A stretch of DNA of 64,000 nucleotides from Tepidamorphus gemmatus (GTDB lineage: Bacteria; Pseudomonadota; Alphaproteobacteria; Rhizobiales; Tepidamorphaceae). The notes below the pieces were generated by a model. The model had not been told where the DNA came from. It was given only the letters and a program-made list of their open reading frames with translations, and ran no database searches. The DNA lies in assembly GCF_004346195.1 (NCBI RefSeq), contig NZ_SMAK01000001.1, positions 186,001 through 250,000 on the forward strand, in the 5' to 3' direction. Below are positions 57,290 through 64,000 of the stretch, one piece after another; the stretch's first letter is position 1; every line of letters starts with the position of its first letter. Position numbers and translations under genes: made by a program.

Positions 57290-58273
57290 TTGATTCTCAG
57301 CATCCTTCTCCTGGCCGGTGGCCTCGTACTGCTGTTCGCCGGCGGTGAACTTCTCGTGCGCGGATCGGTCCGTCTGGCCGTCGGTCTTGGCATCTCGCCA
57401 TTGGTCATCGGTCTCACCGTGGTCGGCTTCGGGACCTCGACCCCGGAACTGGTGACCTCCGTGCAGGCGGCGCTGCGGGATACCCCGGGCATCGCGATCG
57501 GCAACATCGTTGGTTCGAACATCGCCAACATCCTGCTGATCGTCGGACTGTCGTCCCTCGTCTATCCGATCGCGATCGATTCGCGCGGCCTCAAGCGCGA
57601 CGGCGCGATCATGCTGGCGGTCGCCGTCGTGTTCGCGGTGCTGTCGGCGGTCATGCCGCTTGGCAGGGGCATCGGGCTGGCGCTTCTCGCGGCCCTCGTC
57701 GTCTATGTGGCCGTCATCGTGCGTATCGAGATGAGGGACGCGCGGAGCGAGCACGGGGCGATCTTCGACAAGGCGCGGGCGCTCGAGGAAGTCGATCCCG
57801 AGCTCGATCCCGAACGGCCGCAGCCGCATTCCCCGCTGGTCTCGCTCGGCCTGTGCCTGATCGGACTCGCGCTTCTCGTCGCAGGCGGGCATCTGCTGGT
57901 TGACGGCGCTGTCGACCTGGCGCGCGGGCTCGGGATATCGGAAACGGTGATCGGGCTGACGATCGTTGCGGTGGGAACCTCGCTGCCGGAGCTCGTCACC
58001 TCGCTGGTGGCGGCGTTCCGCAGGGAGGCGGATGTCGCGTTCGGCAACATCGTCGGGTCCAACATCTACAACATTCTCGGGATCGGCGGTGCCACTGCCG
58101 CCATCTCGCCTCTCACGGTGCCGCAGGACATCGTGACGTTTGACAATATCGCGATGACTGCCGTCAGCGCCGTCCTGCTGCTGGTCGCCTGGACGGGCAT
58201 GCGCATCAGCCGCGTCGAGGGAGCGGCCCTGCTGGCCGCCTATGCAGGCTACGTCTATCTGATCTGGCCCTGA
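57290..58273 (+). CDS. calcium/sodium antiporter (CaCA family, YrbG-like)
   Basis: A 327-residue membrane protein with ten helices. Two inverted repeats carry the alpha motifs GFGTSTPELVTS with GNIVGSNIANI, and GTSLPELVTS with GNIVGSNIYNI, the cation-binding hallmark of CaCA exchangers. It would move Ca2+ or other cations against Na+ or H+. The start is a TTG at 57290 with no strong ribosome site. Confidence 0.92.
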   Translation: MILSILLLAGGLVLLFAGGELLVRGSVRLAVGLGISPLVIGLTVVGFGTSTPELVTSVQAALRDTPGIAIGNIVGSNIANILLIVGLSSLVYPIAIDSRGLKRDGAIMLAVAVVFAVLSAVMPLGRGIGLALLAALVVYVAVIVRIEMRDARSEHGAIFDKARALEEVDPELDPERPQPHSPLVSLGLCLIGLALLVAGGHLLVDGAVDLARGLGISETVIGLTIVAVGTSLPELVTSLVAAFRREADVAFGNIVGSNIYNILGIGGATAAISPLTVPQDIVTFDNIAMTAVSAVLLLVAWTGMRISRVEGAALLAAYAGYVYLIWP

Positions 58274-58500
58274 TCGGGTACGCCGGTTGCCATCTCGTCC
58301 GGGAGGGCGCGCATGGTGACACGACGGGCATCGGTCGGCCCCCGCGCCCGGCCCATCGGTGCGCGGCCCGCCGCGACCGTCTAGGATATTGGCTCTGTGT
58401 CCGCCTGCACCATGCGGCGTGCGCCACGCCGGCGATGCCGGCCGTCCTGCCGGGGGCGCATCGAACGACAAGAACTTGCGCGGTCTCCACGTTTTCGCTA

Positions 58501-58557
58501 AGCCCGTTCGTGGGACACCCCTCCCCAACGAGGGGCTTCTATCTGGAAGGGTAGGCT
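58501..58557 (+). promoter_or_regulatory. structured leader of serC (possible serC RNA motif)
   Basis: Upstream of serC, CCCCTC (58518-58523) pairs with GAGGGG (58530-58535) around a 6-base loop. CTTC (58536-58539) pairs with GAAG (58546-58549), enclosing part of the GGAAGG ribosome site. AGCC (58501-58504) can close with GGCT (58554-58557). A conserved serC RNA motif has been described upstream of serC in alphaproteobacteria; I could not check this against its consensus. A weak TTGCGC/TAAGCC pair lies at 58476-58504. Confidence 0.5.
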
Positions 58558-58558
58558 G

Positions 58559-59734
58559 ATGACCACACCGCAGAAGCCGGCCGCGCGGCCGGTCACTCCC
58601 CATTTCTCCTCTGGTCCCTGCGCGAAGCGGCCCGGCTGGTCGCCCGACGTGCTGGCGGCTGCGCTGGTCGGGCGGTCGCACCGCTCGAAGCCCAGCAAGG
58701 CCCGCCTCCAGGCTGCGATCGACCTGACGCGCGAGATCCTCGAGGTTCCCGCTGACTACCGCATCGGCATCGTGCCGGCCTCCGATACCGGGGCCGTGGA
58801 AATGGCGCTGTGGTCGATGCTCGGCGCCCGTGGCGTCGACATGCTCGCCTGGGAGAGCTTCGGCGAGGGCTGGGTCAGCGACGTGGTCAAGCAATTGAAG
58901 CTCGCCGATGCGCGTGTCCTCAAGGCGGCCTATGGCGACCTCCCGGACCTGACGCAGGTCGATTTCGACCGCGATGTGGTCTTCACGTGGAACGGCACCA
59001 CATCCGGGGTGCGGGTGCCCGATGCGGAATGGATTCCGGCCGGCCGCGCCGGCCTGACCATCTGCGACGCGACGTCGGCCGCCTTTGCCCAGCGGCTGGA
59101 CTTCGCCAAGCTCGATGTCGTCACCTTCTCCTGGCAGAAGGTGCTGGGCGGGGAGGCGGCGCATGGCATGCTGATCCTGTCACCGCGCGCGGTCGAGCGG
59201 CTGGAGAGCTACACGCCGGCCTGGCCGCTGCCGAAGATCTTCCGGCTCACCAAGGGCGGCAAGCTGATCGAGGGCGTGTTCAAGGGCGAGACCATCAACA
59301 CACCGTCGATGCTGTGCGTCGAGGACTACATCGACGCGCTCGCCTGGGCGAAGTCGGTTGGAGGGCTCGACGGGCTCGTCGGCCGCGCCGACGCCAACGC
59401 GGCGGCGCTCGATGCCTGGGTTCGGCGCACGCCTTGGGTCGCCCATCTCGCGGCTGTTCCCGCCACACGCTCCAACACCTCGGTCTGTCTGGTGTTCGCC
59501 GATCCGGTGATCGCGGCGCTGTCCGCCGACGCGCAGTCCGCCTTCGCCAAGCGCCTCGCCGGGCTTCTCGAGGAGGAGGGCGTCGCCTTCGACATCGCCC
59601 ACTATCGCGATGCGCCGGCAGGGCTGAGGATCTGGTGCGGTGCGACGGTTGAGACCACCGACATCGAGGCTCTCACCGGCTGGCTCGACTGGGCATTTGC
59701 CATCGCAAGGGGCGAACTGGCCAAGGCGGCCTGA
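58559..59734 (+). CDS. serC: phosphoserine aminotransferase
   Basis: A 391-residue class V PLP enzyme that transaminates 3-phosphohydroxypyruvate to phosphoserine. [18 protein letters not shown], the [20 protein letters not shown] segment and the cofactor lysine in [20 protein letters not shown] fit the alphaproteobacterial SerC subgroup. The start ATG follows GGAAGG, which lies in a hairpin. serA follows 180 bases downstream. Confidence 0.95.
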   Translation: MTTPQKPAARPVTPHFSSGPCAKRPGWSPDVLAAALVGRSHRSKPSKARLQAAIDLTREILEVPADYRIGIVPASDTGAVEMALWSMLGARGVDMLAWESFGEGWVSDVVKQLKLADARVLKAAYGDLPDLTQVDFDRDVVFTWNGTTSGVRVPDAEWIPAGRAGLTICDATSAAFAQRLDFAKLDVVTFSWQKVLGGEAAHGMLILSPRAVERLESYTPAWPLPKIFRLTKGGKLIEGVFKGETINTPSMLCVEDYIDALAWAKSVGGLDGLVGRADANAAALDAWVRRTPWVAHLAAVPATRSNTSVCLVFADPVIAALSADAQSAFAKRLAGLLEEEGVAFDIAHYRDAPAGLRIWCGATVETTDIEALTGWLDWAFAIARGELAKAA

Positions 59735-59914
59735 GGGTTCATCGGCCATCCCCTCCGCGTCATCGCGGAAGCCGCGAGGCGGCTATCCGGGAGCGGGACA
59801 CAGCGACGGTCGCGCGGTTCCGATCCCGGCGCTGCGGCCCGTTGACGGGAGGCACGACTGGTCGAGCCCATCCCTTTCCATCTCTCACACACGCAATGCA
59901 ATGGATATCGGCCC

Positions 59915-61501
59915 ATGGCTCCCCGCGTACTGATCTCCGACAAGCTGTCCACCGCCGCCGTGCAGATCTTCAGGGATCGCGGCATCGAGGTGGATTACGA
60001 GCCCGAGCTCGGCGCCGACAAGCAGGCGCTCGCCGAGCGCATCGGGGCCTATGACGGCCTCGCCATCCGCTCGGCCTCTAAGGTCACCGAGAAGGTGATC
60101 GCCGCTGCCGACCGGTTGAAGGTGATCGGCCGGGCCGGCATTGGCGTCGACAATGTCGACATTCCTGCCGCCACCCGCAAGGGCATCATCGTGATGAACA
60201 CGCCGTTCGGCAATTCGATCACCACGGCCGAACATGCCATATCGCTGATGCTGTCGCTTGCCCGGCAGATCCCGGCGGCCGACGCGTCCACGCAGGCCGG
60301 CAAGTGGGAGAAGAACCGCTTCATGGGCGTGGAGGTGACTGGCAAGACGCTCGGCGTGATCGGCTGTGGCAATATCGGCTCGATCGTCGCCGACCGGGCG
60401 CAGGGCCTCAGGATGAAGGTAATCGCCTTCGATCCGTTCCTGGCGCCCGAACGTGCCATGGAACTCGGCGTCGAGAAGGTCGAACTCGACGAGCTGCTTG
60501 CCCGCTCCGACTTCATCACCCTGCACACGCCGCTCACCGACAAGACCCGCAACATCCTCTCGGCCGAGACGCTTAAGAAGACCCGCAGGGGCGTGAGGAT
60601 CATCAACTGCGCGCGCGGCGGCCTCGTCGACGAGGTCGCGCTGCGCGAGGCGATCCTGTCTGGCCATGTCGCGGGCGCGGCGTTCGACGTGTTCTCGGTG
60701 GAACCCGCCACGGAGAATCCGCTGTTCGGCCTGCCCAACGTCGTCTGCACGCCGCATCTGGGCGCCTCGACGACCGAGGCGCAGGAGAATGTCGCCCTGC
60801 AGGTGGCCGAGCAGATGGCTGACTATCTGCTCACCGGGGCAGTGACCAACGCGGTGAACATGCCCTCCATCAGCGCCGAGGAAGCGCCCCGCATGCGGCC
60901 GTTCGTGACGCTGGCAGAACAGCTCGGCTCCTTCGCCGGCCAGCTTACCGAAACCGCGATCGAGGCGATCCGCCTCGAATTTGCCGGGGACGTCGCCGAG
61001 ATGAACACGCGGGCGCTGACGGCGGCGGCTGTAGCCGGACTGCTGAGGCCGCTGTTGCAGGATGTCAACATGGTCTCGGCGCCGGCCATCGCCCGAGAGC
61101 GCGGCATAGCAATCGAAGAGGTGCGCCGCGAGCAGCAGGGCGCTTACGAGAACTACATCCGTCTGACCGTGAAGACCGAGCGCCAGGAGCGGTCGGTGGC
61201 CGGCACCGTGTTCTCGGACGGCCGGCCGCGGCTCATCCAGATCAAGGGCATCAACATGGAGGCCGAACTCGGTCCGCACATGCTCTACGTGACCAACGAG
61301 GACAAGCCCGGCTTCATCGGCGCGCTCGGCATGACGCTCGGCCAGGCCAACGTCAACATCGCCACCTTCAACCTCGGCCGACAGACGCGCGGCGGCGATG
61401 CGATCGCGCTGGTGGAGATCGACGAGCCGTTGAGCGAGGCAGTGCTCGAGCAGGTCCGGCGGCTGCCCCATGTGAAGCAGGCGAAGCCCCTGGCGTTCTG
61501 A
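59915..61501 (+). CDS. serA: D-3-phosphoglycerate dehydrogenase
   Basis: A 528-residue NAD-dependent dehydrogenase, the first enzyme of serine synthesis. It has the substrate domain, the Rossmann motif GKTLGVIGCGNIGSIVADRA, the catalytic Arg/Glu/His positions (NCARGGLVDEVALREA, and CTPHLGASTTEAQENVALQV), an intervening domain and a C-terminal ACT domain (VTNEDKPGFIGALGMTLGQA). This is the long type with allosteric ACT domain, probably serine-inhibited. It is downstream of serC. Confidence 0.96.
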   Translation: MAPRVLISDKLSTAAVQIFRDRGIEVDYEPELGADKQALAERIGAYDGLAIRSASKVTEKVIAAADRLKVIGRAGIGVDNVDIPAATRKGIIVMNTPFGNSITTAEHAISLMLSLARQIPAADASTQAGKWEKNRFMGVEVTGKTLGVIGCGNIGSIVADRAQGLRMKVIAFDPFLAPERAMELGVEKVELDELLARSDFITLHTPLTDKTRNILSAETLKKTRRGVRIINCARGGLVDEVALREAILSGHVAGAAFDVFSVEPATENPLFGLPNVVCTPHLGASTTEAQENVALQVAEQMADYLLTGAVTNAVNMPSISAEEAPRMRPFVTLAEQLGSFAGQLTETAIEAIRLEFAGDVAEMNTRALTAAAVAGLLRPLLQDVNMVSAPAIARERGIAIEEVRREQQGAYENYIRLTVKTERQERSVAGTVFSDGRPRLIQIKGINMEAELGPHMLYVTNEDKPGFIGALGMTLGQANVNIATFNLGRQTRGGDAIALVEIDEPLSEAVLEQVRRLPHVKQAKPLAF

Positions 61502-61627
61502 GCGCAAGCGGGCCGGGTGACGGGCGCTGCCTGCCCGCTCGGTCGCAGCCGCAATTCCGATGGCAGCCGGGCGAAATTCGCGTACAGTCGCCGCTGTCGT
61601 CGATTCCGGCGACAGCGGGGGGATTTC

Positions 61628-62005
61628 ATGACACGCGCATGTTCTCGGCTGGGTTTCGGGGCCTGTCTCGTTCTTGCCATCATGCTCGCCGGGCCGTCCT
61701 CGGCGCAGACTGTGCGGGAAGGCACCTACAACGTCTACGGCACCAATCCGGATGGCTCGAGCTACAGCGGCACCGCGACGATCACGCTGGCCAGCGAAAC
61801 GACCTGCATCATCGAGTGGGAGACCGGGGACACGGTGTCGGAGGGCATCTGCATGCTGTTCGACGACACCTTCGCGGCAAGCTACATCCTCAACGACGAG
61901 ATCGGGCTCGCCGTCTACCGGGTGAAGGGAGACAGCGTGCTCGAAGGCGCGTGGACGATTACCGGCCAGGACGGCGCCGGCACCGAGATGCTGTCGCGTC
62001 GATAG
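61628..62005 (+). CDS. small secreted protein of unknown function
   Basis: A 125-residue exported protein. A signal peptide (hydrophobic ~9-24, cleavage near SSA) is followed by a mostly beta-strand domain with REGTYNVYGTNPDGSSYSGT, CIIEWETGDTVSEGICM and a Cys pair. Related short proteins are widespread in alphaproteobacteria and unannotated. GGGGGG precedes the ATG. No neighbours give a clue to function. Confidence 0.8.
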   Translation: MTRACSRLGFGACLVLAIMLAGPSSAQTVREGTYNVYGTNPDGSSYSGTATITLASETTCIIEWETGDTVSEGICMLFDDTFAASYILNDEIGLAVYRVKGDSVLEGAWTITGQDGAGTEMLSRR

Positions 62006-62226
62006 AGCGAGTCCCGGAGTTCGGATACTGGCTATCCCTCTGGAATTGCGACGAACCTGACGGATGGGAGCGGTTCATCGCATCCGCGAGGCAGTGAAAC
62101 GCGCAGGCCTGTCCACCTGCAGTCCTCGCGATCGAGGGCGGCGGGCGGGGACCCGTGTCGCCCTGTCCCGGGCCGTGCCGAGCCCGGTGCGAGGGCGGGA
62201 CCTCGCGCCGGCCGCACCGTGTACGC

Positions 62227-62832
62227 TCAGCCGTCGCCGATGAGACGCTTGAGCTTGCCGAGCGCCATCTCGTCGCTCTCGCCATAGGCGATCGTTCCGA
62301 CGAACCGGCCGGTCGCGTCCATGAGATAGACCGTCGCCGTGTGGTCGAGCGTATAGCCGCCGTCCTGCTCGACCTTGCGGACATAGACCCGGAACGCCTT
62401 GGCTATGGCGTCGATCTGCTCCTGGCTGCCGGTCAGCCCGATCATCCGCTCGTCGAAGGCCGACATGTACTCGGCCAGCGCGTCGGGCGTGTCACGGGCG
62501 GGATCGACGCTGACAAAGACGACGTTGAGCCGGTCGGCATCGGCACCGAGCTCGGCGAGCCAGGTGGTCATCTCGTACAGGGTCGTCGGGCAGACGTCGG
62601 GGCAGTGGGTGAAGCCGAAGAAGTAGGCGGTCGGCTTGCCGAGGAAATCCTTCTCCGTGACCGTCGCGCCGCGGGTGTCGACCAGCGTGAACGGCCCGCC
62701 GACGGAGGCGATGCCGCCGCCGTCGCGGGTGCCCAACAGCTCGTCACGGAACTGACCGGACACTAGCAGGTAGAGAGTGGCCGCCGCGACCAGCAGCACG
62801 GCGATCCAGGCGGTCCAGCGTACGACCTTCAT
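62227..62832 (-). CDS. Sco1/SenC copper-delivery protein
   Basis: A 201-residue thioredoxin-fold protein with an N-terminal membrane anchor (residues ~6-25). The copper-binding FGFTHCPDVCPTTLYEMTTW (CxxxC) and the conserved His in YTLDHTATVYLMD are present. It delivers copper to the CuA site of cytochrome c oxidase. It is the last gene of a three-gene copper operon, 18 bases after PCuAC. Confidence 0.93.
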   Translation of the reverse strand: MKVVRWTAWIAVLLVAAATLYLLVSGQFRDELLGTRDGGGIASVGGPFTLVDTRGATVTEKDFLGKPTAYFFGFTHCPDVCPTTLYEMTTWLAELGADADRLNVVFVSVDPARDTPDALAEYMSAFDERMIGLTGSQEQIDAIAKAFRVYVRKVEQDGGYTLDHTATVYLMDATGRFVGTIAYGESDEMALGKLKRLIGDG

Positions 62833-62850
62833 GCGGCGGCCCTCCGTGTG

Positions 62851-63321
62851 TCAGTGCATGTGGGCCGGGGCCTGCTTGGCCCCGACGCCGGTGGCAACGA
62901 ACTCGACGGTGATTTCGCCGGCCTTCTCGAACATGAGCGTTGCCGGAATCCTCTCGCCTTCCCTGAAGCCCTCGGTGACGTCCATGAACATGACATGATA
63001 GCCGCCGGGCTTCAGTTCGACGCTTTCGCCCGGTGCAATTTCGAGACCGCCTGCGACTTCACGCATCTTCATGATGCCCTCCTGCATGGTCATCTCGTGG
63101 ATCTCGCCGCGGGCGGCGCGCGGTGAGGTGAGGGCAATCAGCCGGTCCGCTTCGTTGCCGGTATTGGTGATGACCATGAAACCGCCACCGACCTTGGCGC
63201 CGGGCGGCATGGCGCGGGTCCAGGGGGCTTCGATTTCGATCGAACCGATCCTGTAGTCATGGGCGATGGCCGCGGACGTCACGGCGATGACGAGCGCGGC
63301 GGCGAGCGTTGCAATACGCAT
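62851..63321 (-). CDS. periplasmic copper chaperone PCu(A)C
   Basis: A 156-residue exported protein (signal peptide ~1-20). The copper-binding His/Met cluster is present: IHEMTMQEGIMKMREV and HVMFMDV. PCuAC shuttles copper for the assembly of the CuA and CuB sites of cytochrome c oxidase, working with Sco1. It lies between the DUF2946-like and sco genes. Confidence 0.93.
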   Translation of the reverse strand: MRIATLAAALVIAVTSAAIAHDYRIGSIEIEAPWTRAMPPGAKVGGGFMVITNTGNEADRLIALTSPRAARGEIHEMTMQEGIMKMREVAGGLEIAPGESVELKPGGYHVMFMDVTEGFREGERIPATLMFEKAGEITVEFVATGVGAKQAPAHMH

Positions 63322-63396
63322 GTGGACTTCCCTTTAGCCTGAAGCGGACGTCGGGTCCGCGATCCGAACAAGTGCCGGGTGCCCCGGCAGGCTGGT

Positions 63397-63798
63397 TCAG
63401 ACCGGCTGTGCGGGAGGAGCCCGTATCGCGCCCGGCCCGTGCCGGATACCGCTGCCCGCAAACTGGTCCGGCGGAATCGGATCGCCGCGGCGCCCATCGC
63501 CTGGACCGAGATCGGCCGCCGGGCCGGCGCCAACGAGCACGGCCGGTGCCTGCGGGTGCGCGCAGACAATGCAGCACGGCAGGTCATGCCGTTCGGTTGC
63601 CGGATCATCCGCGGCGACGCGCGCGAAGCCCTCGTCGGTGCAGATGATCACCGTACCGTCGGCGAGGCGGGTCGTTGCGAGCGGCGGGTGCAGGCCGGCG
63701 AGCGCGAACAGGCTCGGCAGCATCAGCGCAAGCACCGCCAGCATCGCCAGCGGGCGGCGTTCGCGGAAGATCGGGTCTATGGCGCCACGCAACAACAC
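63397..63798 (-). CDS. DUF2946-like membrane protein of the copper operon
   Basis: A protein of about 133 residues with one hydrophobic helix (LAMLAVLALMLPSLFALAGL) and a periplasmic-looking domain. That domain contains the Cys-rich HDLPCCIVCAHPQAP motif typical of DUF2946-type proteins linked to copper handling. The start is uncertain: GTG at 63798, GTG at 63816 or ATG at 63900, none with a strong ribosome site. It lies 75 bases upstream of PCuAC on the same strand. The window ends about 200 bases upstream without another clear gene. Confidence 0.7.
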   Translation of the reverse strand: MLLRGAIDPIFRERRPLAMLAVLALMLPSLFALAGLHPPLATTRLADGTVIICTDEGFARVAADDPATERHDLPCCIVCAHPQAPAVLVGAGPAADLGPGDGRRGDPIPPDQFAGSGIRHGPGAIRAPPAQPV

Positions 63799-64000
63799 GG
63801 ATCCATTGTAGTGCACGCGAGGCCGGATGGGGAGCGACACTGTGGCGCAGCGGCCGAGCAGGCCGGTCCGCAGCGGGCCGCGCGCAAGGCGGCTGTGCAT
63901 CCTCGCCGCTTGCGATATCGGCGCGGGGGCGCCAATCTCACGGTCGACAGGAACATGCGGCAGCGACAGCTACCGCGGCGGGGAGGGTGCGGCATGGACG

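Overview
The window looks like chromosomal core DNA of an alphaproteobacterium, most likely of the Hyphomicrobiales (Rhizobiales). It is uniformly GC-rich with strongly GC-biased third codon positions. It carries several genes I know mainly from alphaproteobacteria: an RcdA-type protease adaptor (DUF1465), a TrcR/DUF1013 regulator, DUF4164, DUF1192 and DUF465 small proteins, Omp25-like beta-barrels behind perfect CtrA boxes, and a serC-serA pair with a structured leader. I see no rRNA, tRNA, CRISPR array, prophage or complete insertion sequence.

Layout. 0-4.3 kb: end of pntB, a secreted GH64/thaumatin-like protein, an unknown protein, then zapA and a DUF4164 gene on the minus strand. 4.4-10 kb: a central-carbon operon tkt-gap-pgk-fba. 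10.2-15.5 kb (minus): a MotA/TolQ-like plus OmpA/MotB-like envelope pair, suhB, efp, and a thiE-like gene coupled to a Sel1-repeat gene. 15.5-21 kb: an ABC exporter divergent from rpmE, rcdA, a DUF1192 gene, a quinone oxidoreductase and trcR. 21-27 kb: propionyl-CoA synthetase, a TauE/SafE permease, a second acyl-CoA ligase and marC (apparently with a CUG start). 27-33 kb: two DUF465 genes, purE and purK separated by two envelope genes, rpsU and a TPR lipoprotein.

33.4-35.9 kb: a probable 6S RNA in front of 5-formyl-THF cyclo-ligase, then a YmdB-like phosphoesterase and yebC. 36-42.8 kb (minus): ruvC, a small AbrB-like ORF, ruvA, ruvB, ybgC, tolQ, tolR, tolA and tolB. 42.9-51.3 kb (mostly plus): a second TauE/SafE permease, pal, cpoB, tilS, ftsH and glmM, with a degenerate receiver-domain protein on the minus strand. 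51.3-57 kb: a class V aminotransferase, two paralogous outer-membrane barrels sharing a promoter module, a GFA-family protein, and an ArsR-SRPBCC pair divergent from a GST across a double palindromic operator. 57-64 kb: a Ca2+/cation antiporter, serC-serA, a small secreted protein and a copper-delivery operon (DUF2946-like, PCuAC, Sco1).

Common themes are cell division and envelope integrity (ZapA, Tol-Pal, CpoB, FtsH, GlmM, the MotA/OmpA pair) and cell-cycle control (RcdA, TrcR, CtrA boxes). I found no obvious new defence or mobile system. The best leads are regulatory: the duplicated CtrA promoter module, the ArsR operator pair, the AbrB-like ORF inside the ruv operon, the CUG-initiated marC and the serC leader.
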